In this document: positions 24,175 to 32,272 of the stretch, piece after piece | Position numbering within the stretch: the stretch's first letter is position 1 | Layout: the number at the start of each line of letters is the position of its first letter | Source of the DNA: Rhizobium aethiopicum | GTDB taxonomy: Bacteria; Pseudomonadota; Alphaproteobacteria; Rhizobiales; Rhizobiaceae | Assembly: GCF_900094625.1 (NCBI RefSeq) | Contig: NZ_FMAJ01000030.1 | Span: 1-34,250, forward strand | Direction: 5' to 3' | DNA: 34,250 bases | Notes under the pieces: model-generated | The model's input: only the letters and a program-made list of their open reading frames with translations | Told to the model about the DNA's origin: nothing | Databases searched by the model: none | Program-made: the position numbers and the translations under genes

Positions 24175-24883
24175 TGATTTTCTTTGCGAGCGCATCCATG
24201 TCGGGCACGGTGATATGCCGGATGTTCTCGATGCGGATGACGCCCTCTTTGCGAAGCCGGGTCAACTGGCGGCTGACGGTTTCGATCGTCAGCCCGAGAA
24301 AGTCGGCAATCTCGGCACGCGATAGCGGCAGATCGAAGGCAGTGCTCGTCGCCGTCTCGGCGTGGGCGGCAATGAGGTGGAGCAGGCTTGCGACCTTCTC
24401 CTCGGCGGTCCGCCGGCCGAGCGTCAGCATCCATTCGCGCGCGGCATCCAGCTCATTCAGCGCCTGAGCGTGCAGGCTACGCTGCAATTCCCTAGTCTCC
24501 AATATCATGCGTTCGAGCAAATTGCGGGGGAACACGCAGATCTCCGCATCGGTCGCGGCCTCGGCCGACAGCGTGCTTTCGCGCACGAAGGGGCGGCCGA
24601 CGAAATCGGGGGCGAATTGCAGGCCAACGATCTGCTGGCGCCCGTCCGACATCACCTTGCAGAGCTTCACCACGCCGCGCGTGATGTTCGAATAGAAAGA
24701 GTTTTCCGATCCTTGTGCAATGATCTCGCAGCCTGCGTCGACCTTGCGGCGCAGCGAGTGGCGGCCAAGTTCGCTAAGCTGGCCAGCCGACAAGGCGCCG
24801 CAAACGACGCCGTGCCGCGCCTGGCAGGAACGGCAAGCGACGGAAGTGCCAATCACGAGAACCTCACTGCGTGCGACGTCCAT
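24167..24883 (-). CDS. fnrN: FnrN, oxygen-sensing Crp/Fnr-family regulator
   Basis: A 238-residue Crp/Fnr regulator. Three N-terminal cysteines in C-R-S-C-Q-A-R-H-G-V-V-C (C-x2-C-x7-C) and a fourth in A-E-I-C-V-F-P-R give the four ligands for an oxygen-labile [4Fe-4S] cluster, unlike FixK, which lacks them. The helix-turn-helix I-A-D-F-L-G-L-T-I-E-T-V-S-R-Q-L has the E-x2-S-R signature that reads TTGAT-N4-ATCAA. The start at 24883 is chosen for the close match of FnrN N-termini; GTG/ATG further out extends the frame to 24934. Two perfect anaeroboxes lie upstream. Likely targets elsewhere are fixNOQP and fixGHIS. Confidence 0.92.
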   Translation of the reverse strand: MDVARSEVLVIGTSVACRSCQARHGVVCGALSAGQLSELGRHSLRRKVDAGCEIIAQGSENSFYSNITRGVVKLCKVMSDGRQQIVGLQFAPDFVGRPFVRESTLSAEAATDAEICVFPRNLLERMILETRELQRSLHAQALNELDAAREWMLTLGRRTAEEKVASLLHLIAAHAETATSTAFDLPLSRAEIADFLGLTIETVSRQLTRLRKEGVIRIENIRHITVPDMDALAKKISG

Positions 24884-24979
24884 GTCCTGATCCCTTCGAA
24901 AACCGCCTATGCCGGACATGCCCGAGACGACCACGCGGCCGTTGCGACTTCGGCTATCCCTATTTCTTCCAGCGCGTCT

Positions 24980-24993
24980 TTGATGGCTATCAA
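24980..24993. promoter_or_regulatory. Anaerobox, proximal to fnrN
   Basis: TTGATGGCTATCAA is a perfect TTGAT-N4-ATCAA site centred about 103 bases before the fnrN start. If transcription is driven from the distal box, this one overlaps the -10/+1 region and should repress. Confidence 0.9.
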
Positions 24994-25011
24994 TTTCATC
25001 GGGATTGCGAT

Positions 25012-25025
25012 TTGATCCAGATCAA
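25012..25025. promoter_or_regulatory. Anaerobox, distal to fnrN
   Basis: TTGATCCAGATCAA is a second perfect anaerobox, 32 bases from the first. Activation from a site centred at -41.5 would put the start of transcription at about 24977. Confidence 0.9.
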
Positions 25026-25029
25026 ATCT

Positions 25030-25440
25030 CCGTACCCACGCTCTTGCCGTGCCAGGCAGGGTAGTTTGTGGATTTGTTTCGGACGGCATTTTCGGCCCGC
25101 CGCTTGAGCGGGCTTTCTGCGGCCATCGCCTTCCGTCTCGGCGGACGGTAGGCCACCATACCCATTGCTGTCAGGCAACACCCAATCGGCAGATTGCCGC
25201 CGACTCTTAGGGTGGTGTCGTCGGGCTGGTAGAACTGACATTCAGGACAAAGGAGTAGCACGCTTCGAGCTGTTCCCGGAATTCCGCCGCTAGCTCGATG
25301 CCACAATTCAAAGCTACCCACCCTCAAGCTATCCCACTGCATCGCAGTACATCAGGACATTCGTTACTCGTCGCGCTGTCTCTGGCCCCCGGCTGTGGTG
25401 GCTGGAAAAAAGTCGCACCTGAATAGATGGCATCCGGCAC
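25030..25440. other. Spacer, no supported gene
   Basis: A minus frame of 106 codons (25342-25022) contains L-L-C-P-E-C-Q-F-Y-Q-P, but it runs over the distal anaerobox and has no good ribosome binding site. Parallel frames look equally coding-like. I leave it unassigned. Confidence 0.3.
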
Positions 25441-25454
25441 CTGATGTCGGGTTT

Positions 25455-25470
25455 TGTTAGATACGCGACA
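25455..25470. promoter_or_regulatory. NifA-type site upstream of the P450 operon
   Basis: TGTTAGATACGCGACA fits TGT-N10-ACA and lies 89 bases before a -24-like element, the same spacing as in front of the nifH relic at 29369. Confidence 0.75.
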
Positions 25471-25559
25471 CGGCCTTGATCAGCCAATCTTTAGTTCTGC
25501 CTTGAGCCAAAGCGCTGAAAGGCAATTGAAAAATTTCTTTCCGGCCAAATCAATCAAAT

Positions 25560-25575
25560 TGGCATGAACTTTGAA
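25560..25575 (+). promoter_or_regulatory. -24/-12-like promoter of the P450 operon, altered -12
   Basis: TGGCATGAACTTTGAA (from 25560) has a good -24 block but GA instead of GC at -12. The nifH relic promoter shows the same TTGA. It may be weak, decayed or still used; with the NifA site upstream it is the best promoter candidate here. Confidence 0.5.
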
Positions 25576-25647
25576 GTTCTTCTTGCGGGGCGGCAAGGAC
25601 TGTCGGCCGGTTTCTTTGGTGACCGCCATGGAGCGGAGGAAATCAAA

Positions 25648-25920
25648 ATGCATCTGTGCTCAGAACGCATTTACCGGAAGAGAGGTACCCGTGAAAATCC
25701 GATGTCGACCGGAAGGGCGGGCGAGGCATCCAAGAAATTTCGACTTCGGCCAACAAAGCAGCGTGGATTTCGAGCCGCACGGCGATCTGATCGCTGCATC
25801 GCATGTCATTGGCGCCTCGCGCTGCTGAGATTGGAAATCTGGCGCTCAACGATTTTGCTCGCTCCCTCTCCGAGGAGAATTCGTTCTCGGCGAAGGGGCT
25901 TTGATGACAGGAGAAAAGCA
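25648..25920 (+). other. Transcribed leader with nifH-like start and gene debris
   Basis: A GGAGGAAATCAAA-ATG at 25648 opens a frame (M-H-L-C-S-E-R-I-Y-R-K-R-G) whose spacing and wording recall a degenerate NifH start (I-A-F-Y-G-K-G-G). This frame is continuous with the P450 gene, so a longer N-terminal extension is formally possible. In another frame, F-D-F-G-Q-Q-S-S-V-D-F-E-P-H-G-D-L-I and then G-N-L-A-L-N-D-F-A-R-S-L-S-E look protein-like but belong to no family I recognise. Confidence 0.35.
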
Positions 25921-27138
25921 GTGGCTACCATTAGGGTTCCAGAACATGTCCCTCCCGAAATGGTGAAGGACTTCAGCCTGTTCACGTCGCCCGGCATGGA
26001 GCGCATGCCAAATGGGGATCCGCACGCAGCTGTCGCTTGCCTCCATAATGGACCGAGAATCTTTTATTCTCCCTGCAATACGCGCGATGGCCGAGGTACC
26101 TGGGTCATCGTTCGCGCTCAGGACCAACGCAAATTGCTGCAGGACACCGGAACCTTTTCCAGCCATCGGAGCCTTTTCGCCTCGGCGCTTGGCGAAAACT
26201 GGCCGCTGATCCCGCTTGAACTCGACCCCCCGGCTCACAGCGTGTTTCGCTCACTTCTCAATCCGCTGCTTTCGCCCAGGCGGATAATGGAGCTCGAACC
26301 GGCGGTCCGTGATCGGGCGATTGCGTTGATTTCCAAGATTTCCGCGTCGAGCACAAGCTGCGACATCTTGACGGACTTCGCCTTTCCTTTTGCGGTTAGT
26401 ATCTTCCTCCGTTTGCTCGGCTTATCCGATGAGCGCCTCAATACATTCGTGGGCTGGGGGAAGGACCTGCTCCACGGCGACGGCATCAGACGAACCGCAG
26501 CCGCCCGAACAATTTTGGCGTTCATCGATGAACTTGCAGCGATGCGCCGCAAAGAACCGGCCGACGATTTCATGACCTTCGTCGTGCAGGCAAAGGTCGA
26601 CGGCCGCCTGTTGAGAGACCAGGAAATCCATGGAATAGGCGTGCTTCTATTCGTCGCGGGACTGGACACCGTGGCAACGGCGATCGGCTTTGACCTGGCC
26701 TATCTCGCGCGCAATCCGACAGAACAGGAATTGCTGCGGAGCAAACCGGATCGAATTGTGCTCGCAGCCGAAGAACTGCTTCGCGCCTATTCGACCGTGC
26801 AGATGATCCGTGTGGCGACGAAAGATATCAATTTCGAAGGCGCGCCGATCCGTAAGGGGGACTACATTTCCTGCGCCACGATGATTGCCAATCGTGATCC
26901 GGTGGAATTCGAAAATCCGAACACGATCGATTTGGCACGAGAAGACAATCGCCACACCGCTTTTGCGTACGGTCCCCATCGCTGTCTTGGATCACACCTT
27001 GCCCGGCGAGAGATCGTCATCGGCCTGGAGGAGTGGCTGTCGCGCATCCCTGACTTCCGTATCAAGGATGGTACGGCGCCCATCACCTATGGGGGCCACG
27101 TGTTTGGAATGGAGAATCTGATCCTGGACTGGTCCTGA
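25921..27138 (+). CDS. Cytochrome P450 (CYP127-like)
   Basis: A 405-residue soluble bacterial P450. The I-helix oxygen-binding motif A-G-L-D-T (246-250), the K-helix E-E-L-L-R (284-288) and the heme loop F-A-Y-G-P-H-R-C-L-G with the axial cysteine (C355) are all intact. The start is the GTG at 25921, with AGGAG eight bases ahead. Substrate unknown; from memory it resembles CYP127A1 (y4vG) of pNGR234a. A dedicated ferredoxin follows 20 bases later. It is not one of the gibberellin-operon P450s by sequence as far as I can judge. The promoter suggests expression in nitrogen-fixing bacteroids. Confidence 0.9.
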   Translation: MATIRVPEHVPPEMVKDFSLFTSPGMERMPNGDPHAAVACLHNGPRIFYSPCNTRDGRGTWVIVRAQDQRKLLQDTGTFSSHRSLFASALGENWPLIPLELDPPAHSVFRSLLNPLLSPRRIMELEPAVRDRAIALISKISASSTSCDILTDFAFPFAVSIFLRLLGLSDERLNTFVGWGKDLLHGDGIRRTAAARTILAFIDELAAMRRKEPADDFMTFVVQAKVDGRLLRDQEIHGIGVLLFVAGLDTVATAIGFDLAYLARNPTEQELLRSKPDRIVLAAEELLRAYSTVQMIRVATKDINFEGAPIRKGDYISCATMIANRDPVEFENPNTIDLAREDNRHTAFAYGPHRCLGSHLARREIVIGLEEWLSRIPDFRIKDGTAPITYGGHVFGMENLILDWS

Positions 27139-27158
27139 TAATTGAGAGGAGGAAAGAC

Positions 27159-27413
27159 ATGGAGTACCGTATGCGCGTCATAGTGCACACTTCCAAATGC
27201 CAAGGTCATGCAAGATGCTGGGCCCAAGCGCCCGAAATATTCAATCTTGACGACGAGGGATACATACTGCCCGGTGCAATCGATGTCGAGGAGAGGGACG
27301 AACTGTTCGCGTCGCGAGGCGCTCGATCCTGCCCTGAACGTGCGCTGGAGATAGATTGCGTTTCGGATGCGTTGCTCGATCGCCTTTTGTTCAACCAACA
27401 TTGTGGGGGTTGA
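27159..27413 (+). CDS. P450-type [3Fe-4S]/[4Fe-4S] ferredoxin
   Basis: An 84-residue single-cluster ferredoxin. C-Q-G-H-A-R-C (C-x5-C) followed far downstream by S-C-P-E-R-A-L-E is the three-cysteine pattern of ferredoxins that serve bacterial P450s; A-P-E-I-F-N-L-D-D-E-G-Y between them is typical. GGAGG precedes the ATG. It is placed to reduce the upstream P450; no ferredoxin reductase is in the window. Confidence 0.92.
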   Translation: MEYRMRVIVHTSKCQGHARCWAQAPEIFNLDDEGYILPGAIDVEERDELFASRGARSCPERALEIDCVSDALLDRLLFNQHCGG

Positions 27414-27617
27414 AACGCAACGCAACTGGTGCATGACGGCGCCGTCGCTGTCCAAACACCTTACCCGCAGCTCTCCCATTGATGTCTACTTCTAAGGGCA
27501 GTTGTTTACATGCATGCCTAAGCAGAGGGAGGGTTTTTCCTTACGTCAGCCGAGCAGTTGAAAGCTGGCTGCGTCACTGGATGGGTAAGCGCCCCGATAT
27601 CAGATGTGCGACAAGCG

Positions 27618-27865
27618 ATGAAACACAAAAAAATTACCGAATTGCTCGACCGCGAGGCGCTCCGCGACTGCCTCTATCGGTATTGCCGCGGGATAGACCG
27701 CGCCGATGAAAGGGCGCTGCGCAGTTCCTACTGGCCCGATGCACGTGACAATCACGGGACCTATTCCGGTTCGGCCGAGGGCTTCATCGAGTTCGCCCTT
27801 GGTGTCTTCAAGACGGGACCGCGCAACATCCATCAAATCACGAACATTCTGATTGAGTTCAAAGC
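27618..27865 (+). pseudogene. SnoaL/NTF2-like protein, 3' end lost to an IS fragment
   Basis: The first roughly 82 residues (L-L-D-R-E-A-L-R-D-C-L-Y-R-Y-C-R-G-I-D-R, then D-N-H-G-T-Y-S-G-S-A-E-G-F) match the start of the SnoaL-like/NTF2 fold of small hydrolases and dehydratases. At about 27862 the sequence turns into an IS3-family transposase and the frame stops three codons later. Half of the usual 140-160 residues are missing, so it is probably inactive. It was likely the third gene of the P450 operon. Confidence 0.7.
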
Positions 27866-28128
27866 CGACTGATAATGCTTTCATCGAAGCGTTCAATGGC
27901 CGCTTCCGTGCAGAATGCCTGAACCAGCATTGGTTCCTGACCCTTGCGGATGCCCGCGAAAAGATGGAGGATTGGCGTAGATACTACAATGAGGAAAGAC
28001 CTCATGGTGCGATCGGCAACAAGGCGCCGATCTCGTTGGTGAATTCGGGAGGCGCAACCAGCCCGCCTCCCTGAATGAAGCCGGAAAACTCTAGCATCCG
28101 GTGGTCCAACGTTTGGGAGCGGTTCAGA
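27862..28128 (+). mobile_element. IS3-family fragment: transposase C-terminus and right end
   Basis: Coding to 28074: K-P-T-D-N-A-F-I-E-A-F-N-G-R-F-R-A-E-C-L-N, W-R-R-Y-Y-N-E-E-R-P-H-G-A-I-G. This is the end of the DDE domain (with the final E) of an IS3-family OrfB. The right terminus is probably about 28128. The left part of the element is missing; the fragment is stuck onto the SnoaL-like gene. Confidence 0.8.
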
Positions 28129-28443
28129 AATTCTCAGTGGCAGGTCAGACGCCGGATGAAAATTCGGTGACAGGTCATTTGAAGGCCAACCACCTACCTT
28201 CCTGCCGAACACTGGCAGACCAGAAAACAAGGGGCGCAGCCAATACACGTCGCTTGATCAGTGCTTGTGAGATACGCCGGAGCCAAAGAGGAGCCGTAGT
28301 GAGTAGTGAACGCACTGTCATGCAGGTTCCTCCATGTCGCCCCCCCCCCCCGCGCCAAGAACGCTAGGGCACACCCCCGGATTGCTTGATTGCTGGGCAG
28401 ATTAGCGAAGAATTCCGCCCTATATGAGCCGTTTCAACCGCAC
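28129..28443. other. Possible IS21-type end repeats, then a 12-base C run
   Basis: GTGGCAGGTCA (28137-28147) and GTGACAGGTCA (28167-28177) are near-identical repeats in the same direction, as in the multiple end repeats of IS21-type elements. Further on, 28340-28351 is twelve consecutive C. No gene is supported. Confidence 0.3.
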
Positions 28444-28929
28444 TTAAACGCGCGCTACATCTGAATAGGTCTTAATTGTTGTTAAGCCATTATCGACCAG
28501 GCCAGTTCCCGCCTCGGCGAGCTTTTGGAGGTTGTCGAAGCCAAATCGATGTACGTCGCGGAGCGTCTTCGAGAGTACTACGAGCCGCCCCGCCGTGAGT
28601 AATATCCGACCGAATCCCTCATGGTTCACAGTCAACACCGGTGACGCCATCAGTCCGGACTGCTCCTCTATAGCAAGTGCTACGGCGGCATAGAAGATCT
28701 CAAGCCGCCACTGCACCTCTAGGTCAGGTCCCCCGATGAGAGGAATCGCCCTACGCTGCTGCCTCGTCACGATGAAATCACAGAGCAAATCGGTGTCCGA
28801 TTTCTCTTGCCACAATTCAAAGGTGTCTTGAGCACGCATCAGACGCAAGAGGCACTTAATGAAAGGCGTGGCGAGAGCATCTTTCTCATCTAATCGAGCA
28901 TTGTTGGGGACAGGGGTGACGTTTGACAT
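28444..28929 (-). CDS. NifX-associated protein (DUF269)
   Basis: A 161-residue protein of the DUF269 family encoded next to nifX in many diazotrophs. Seen: T-P-F-I-K-C-L-L-R-L-M-R-A-Q-D-T-F, S-D-T-D-L-L, I-V-T-x-Q-Q-R-R-A-I-P, W-R-L-E-I-F-Y-A-A-V-A-L-A-I-E-E, and N-H-E-G-F-G-R-I-L-L-T-A-G-R-L-V-V-L. Role unsettled; thought to act in FeMo-co handling. AGGAGG precedes the ATG. Its usual partners nifE, nifN and nifX are missing, and upstream lies a nifH relic instead, so it is an orphan left by deletion. All family blocks are intact. Confidence 0.9.
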   Translation of the reverse strand: MSNVTPVPNNARLDEKDALATPFIKCLLRLMRAQDTFELWQEKSDTDLLCDFIVTRQQRRAIPLIGGPDLEVQWRLEIFYAAVALAIEEQSGLMASPVLTVNHEGFGRILLTAGRLVVLSKTLRDVHRFGFDNLQKLAEAGTGLVDNGLTTIKTYSDVARV

Positions 28930-29209
28930 CAGTTAAAATCCTCCTGAGTGTTGGATGCGGTTTGACTAAGGGCCACACCCGCTTCCGGTAACACCATCCC
29001 TTAAAATGGTGCGGCAGATGGGACCTGTGGCGACGCAACTTGGCCCGGACGAATGACATGGCCCCTCGAAACGGGGCGGCCGCAACAACAACGGCAAGCG
29101 GCGGGCAACGCTGGCGGGCTTGACGAAAAGCGCTTCACAAGCGAGATTCCCGTCGCGATAGTCCAGTGGCGGTAGGTTTCGCCGCGAACTCCACCCTCAA
29201 CCAACCTAT
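28930..29209 (-). other. Junk between the nifH relic and the DUF269 gene
   Basis: The minus-strand frames here do not match NifD, K, E, N or X. C-E-A-L-F-V-K-P-A-S near 29130 might be the remains of a NifX end, but this is too short to trust. I read it as the scar of a large deletion. Confidence 0.3.
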
Positions 29210-29369
29210 TCGCCGCCAGGTGTAAAACCGTGTCTCGGGCTTTCGAATTGAGGATCAGGCGGGGGGTGGAATCAGCTTTTCGAGGTCGACAAGGACAGTG
29301 AGAGTATCTTGAGAGGCCGTGTACTTGCCGATACCCCCTTTTCCGTGCGAACTGATGCAGACCTGCCAT
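29210..29369 (-). pseudogene. nifH: nifH 5' relic
   Basis: From ATG 29369 the minus strand reads M-A-G-L-H-Q, then (one frame change) G-K-G-G-I-G-K-Y-T-A-S-Q-D-T-L-T-V-L-V-D-L, then (another frame) R-K-A-D-S-T-P-R-L-I-L-N-S-K-A-R-D-T-V-L-H-L-A-A. This is the NifH N-terminus through its P-loop and D-P-K-A-D-S-T region, but the codons for G-Q-K-I-L-I-V-G-C-D are deleted and the P-loop serine is Y. Homology ends at about 29210. Non-functional. Confidence 0.85.
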
Positions 29370-29454
29370 GTATTTTCCCTTCAAGGTTCAAATCGACTTC
29401 GACCGGACGCCACACGTTCCACCAGGCGATTGCCCGCCGCGTAGTTCTGGGAGT

Positions 29455-29470
29455 TCAAGACTCATGCCAG
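29455..29470 (-). promoter_or_regulatory. Relic sigma-54 promoter of the nifH copy
   Basis: Minus strand CTGGCATGAGTCTTGA: the -24 block is good, but the -12 dinucleotide is GA instead of GC. It stands 86 bases before the relic ATG, as nifH promoters do. Confidence 0.6.
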
Positions 29471-29555
29471 TCTCCTCCGCTGAGGTTCGGAACACGGCAT
29501 CTGTATTGTTTCCAGCTTCTTAGCTAGCCCATGAAGAATTGATCGAGGACAACGT

Positions 29556-29571
29556 TGTCGTGAACCGGACA
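29556..29571. promoter_or_regulatory. NifA upstream activator site of the nifH relic
   Basis: TGTCGTGAACCGGACA fits TGT-N10-ACA exactly, 87 bases before the -24 block. Fits the architecture of rhizobial nifH promoters. Confidence 0.8.
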
Positions 29572-30607
29572 AGACGCGGTGGGGATCGAAGAAATGGCAT
29601 CCCGGTGCAGCGGCGGAAGCCTATTCTCCGGCCACGTCAGCAACAAATGACACCCGCCGAAGCCGCTCCGCTCTCAATTCGCGGATTGGGCGCAATGTCC
29701 GGCCGCTTGCCGAGGTGCAGCCGGTCGATCTTCTTTGCTTGGCGATCACAGCGCCTCCCAGTGATGGACTCCGAGACCCGCATGCATCACTGGCTGGAGC
29801 TCCCTTCCTCGACAGTTAGCGCCGTCATTTGGGGGAATGCCGCGGGCAAATGGAATGCGGCATAGGCCCCCGCGACGCCGGCGACAGCTCAACAACGCTC
29901 TGAATTTCCACAGTGAACGGCTGTTAGACGTAGCCGGCAAAGGGGAAGCTCACGAAGATCAGATGGCCCTTCAGGGCCGGGTCCTGGTCCGATGCCCACC
30001 GGATCGACCGGCCGCAAGGTTTTAGGACCGTTTCAACAACCAGCCCCTGGGCGCCTCGGCGGCGTGTATCTTAAGTTGCCGGCGTGCGTCGGCCGCGTTC
30101 ACTCTCTATCCGCACCAGAACACGGCACCCGGGGGATCATGCTGCCGGCACGACCTAGCTGGCCGGTACCGTCGGCGCCGGCAAGAGGATGACTGTGGCA
30201 GCGGCCGTCATGGAGCAGTGCTGCCTCGGTGTGACCGCTGAGGCGATACTCGCTGTTTCCGGTCATTGCTTAGCACAGGCCGGAAAAGCGTTTCTGGTAC
30301 CTTAGCGAACGCTCGCGATTTTAGCAGGGACAACGGGACCTGGCGGCAAGCGGACCCCAAACAAGTGCGAAGCAAACCGAATCTTTGGCAACCTCAAAGA
30401 GGGTGGAGTCGATACCCTGGGGGTCAAGCGCCCGCGTCGTCGCGGAGCATTGGGCGCGAGGGGTTTGCGGATTCTCGATACGTGATTGGCACATCAGTCG
30501 GACCTCAGCCGATCTTCGTGCAAAAGGATCCTTTAAAAATGGGCCCCTTAACGCGTGCCTTGGCATGCTTGCTTGCTGACGAAGTTTAGGTTGAGAATTG
30601 AACACCG
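29572..30607. other. About 1 kb with no supported gene
   Basis: Frames open on both strands are short, without good ribosome binding sites. A minus-strand stretch near 29960-30010 gives D-P-A-L-K-G-H-L-I-F-V-S-F-P-F-A-G-Y-V, which looks like protein but stops at once. Probably decayed genes. Confidence 0.35.
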
Positions 30608-31786
30608 CTAGTTATTCGCAGGATTGCTCGGCAAACGAACGAGGCGGGGTGGCGTTCCAAGCATGAGCTGGGACAGATAGGGAATGTCGCGCACGCTCCA
30701 GCGAACTGCTAGTGCTACGGCAATGATCATCGTCCCGAGAATTCCCGCCGCGCCAGACCTCATTGTGGGAGCCCATTGTTCTCCGTATTGTATCAAATCC
30801 ATGAGACGGAATACCGTAGCCTGCACCAGGTACAACACGAGCGTGCTCTGCCCCACTTCCACGGCGATAAAGCGAACCACCCGGTTCGAGCGTCCAATTT
30901 TCCAGGATTGAAGCAGAATCTCGATCATCACTGCAGAGGCCACTGTCGAGCCAAAAAACATCAGAAGGATATCTTTTGCCGACTGCAGATCCTGGATTAA
31001 GGCGAGATTGTTGTAGACATAGGTGTCCTCGCGCCACGCCATGAAGCACAAGCTAGCCGCGATAGAGGCGGACATCATCAGGAGTGGCTTATGATACCGC
31101 ATTATGCTCGTCCACCAATCTCTCGACTGCGCAAATGAAAATCCCATGCAGAAAAAGGGATAGGTGTACTTTATGAGAGGGAATATAGAAAACGTCACGG
31201 GGGCAACTGCGACCAGTATGGATGAGACAAGCAAAGAGCGTGCCGACCCGGAGTTGAAGATCGAAATAAGTTTGACCAAAAGAAAAGAAGCAAACGCAGC
31301 CCAGATGAACCAGTATGTGCCGACGAAATCGTGCATGAATTGCAACAGGTTGCCAGGTGCGTCCGGCGGCCGGGGAAACATGAGCAATTTGACTGCCTCC
31401 AAAAGGGTGCACCAGAACAGCGTCGGCACCAGGAGCTGCAGCGCGCGATCACCGATGGCTTGCCTGAACGATTTGCCTAGTAGCCCTGATCTAGAGAGAT
31501 ATCCGCTTATCGCCATAAAGAGAGGCATGTGAAACATGTAGATCGATTTGAAGCATGCCGAATCCCAGAAGCCATCACCCTCGTAAAAGATATATTGTAT
31601 CAGGTGACCGAAAATCACCAAGACAATGAGTATTCCTTTGGCGAAGTCTAAAGCTAGATCGCGATCGTCGGCCTCTGGCGCCTCAGGCACTGTCTTTCCA
31701 CCTACAATTCTTGCTCGCATTCTCAACATCTCACGATGCCTACGGGAGCCTTTGAAAGCGGCATTTTCCAACCTCTCGTTCATCAT
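30608..31786 (-). CDS. nolL: Acyltransferase family 3 membrane protein, NolL/NodX-like
   Basis: A 392-residue integral membrane acyltransferase. The N-terminal part has the family signature L-D-F-A-K-G-I-L-I-V-L-V-I-F-G-H (about 46-61) with the conserved histidine, then M-F-H-M-P-L-F-M-A-I-S-G-Y-L; roughly ten hydrophobic segments follow. In rhizobia such enzymes O-acetylate Nod factors: NolL acts on the fucose, NodX on the reducing-end GlcNAc. A nod box upstream on the same strand supports a Nod-factor role, and length fits. The call NolL rather than NodX or another family member is by resemblance. The start at 31786 has a weak ribosome binding site; internal ATGs at codons 20 and 23 are alternatives. 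No fucosyltransferase gene is nearby. Confidence 0.75.
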   Translation of the reverse strand: MMNERLENAAFKGSRRHREMLRMRARIVGGKTVPEAPEADDRDLALDFAKGILIVLVIFGHLIQYIFYEGDGFWDSACFKSIYMFHMPLFMAISGYLSRSGLLGKSFRQAIGDRALQLLVPTLFWCTLLEAVKLLMFPRPPDAPGNLLQFMHDFVGTYWFIWAAFASFLLVKLISIFNSGSARSLLVSSILVAVAPVTFSIFPLIKYTYPFFCMGFSFAQSRDWWTSIMRYHKPLLMMSASIAASLCFMAWREDTYVYNNLALIQDLQSAKDILLMFFGSTVASAVMIEILLQSWKIGRSNRVVRFIAVEVGQSTLVLYLVQATVFRLMDLIQYGEQWAPTMRSGAAGILGTMIIAVALAVRWSVRDIPYLSQLMLGTPPRLVRLPSNPANN

Positions 31787-32272
31787 GCAGGCTAATCCAG
31801 CTTCCGATCAGCGCTCCGACTTCGGCATGCTGAACGACGGCCAACGGTCATACAATTTGCCTGGGTTCCAAGTTCACAGGGCGACCGTGGCGACTTAGGC
31901 CCAGTAGCCGTTTTCGGCGTGTCCATTGGCTGTTTTTCGCCGCAACGTACGCCCCGCCTAAACTCGCTGCCGCGCAACTGCTTGGGCTGCCACGTCGTCG
32001 AAATCTTCTAACGGACATTTGCGCGTATGCAAGTAGCGCTGCTTGACTCTGCACTCGGCTATTGTTGCGATTGCATATGATTCTCCATGCCAAACTTGCG
32101 CGACACCGTATCAAAAGAACATATTGCCGATTCAATGGCTCCTAGCCGCTGTGGGTATCGTCTATCACCTACCGGCGCTTGGGTGTGGATCGGCACCCCA
32201 GCGCAACCCCCCAGACGCTGGAGATTTGCTCCATTAGATCCGCCGCCCAACGTGTCCTATATGGCAGCCTCA
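31787..32272 (-). other. Leader between the nod box and the acyltransferase
   Basis: Some 490 bases. Two minus frames (32250-32059 and 32135-31848) are open but match nothing and lack convincing starts. Either a long untranslated leader or a decayed gene formerly first in the operon. Confidence 0.3.

Noticed and set aside
25022..25342. 106-codon minus frame with a C-P-E-C motif upstream of fnrN
   Set aside because: It covers the distal anaerobox, lacks a good start site, and parallel frames are also open; the CPEC pair alone is not evidence of a zinc protein.
30180..30300. Minus-strand L-L-H-D-G-R as a di-heme cytochrome peroxidase end
   Set aside because: Six residues only, with stops soon after and no CxxCH motif in the area.
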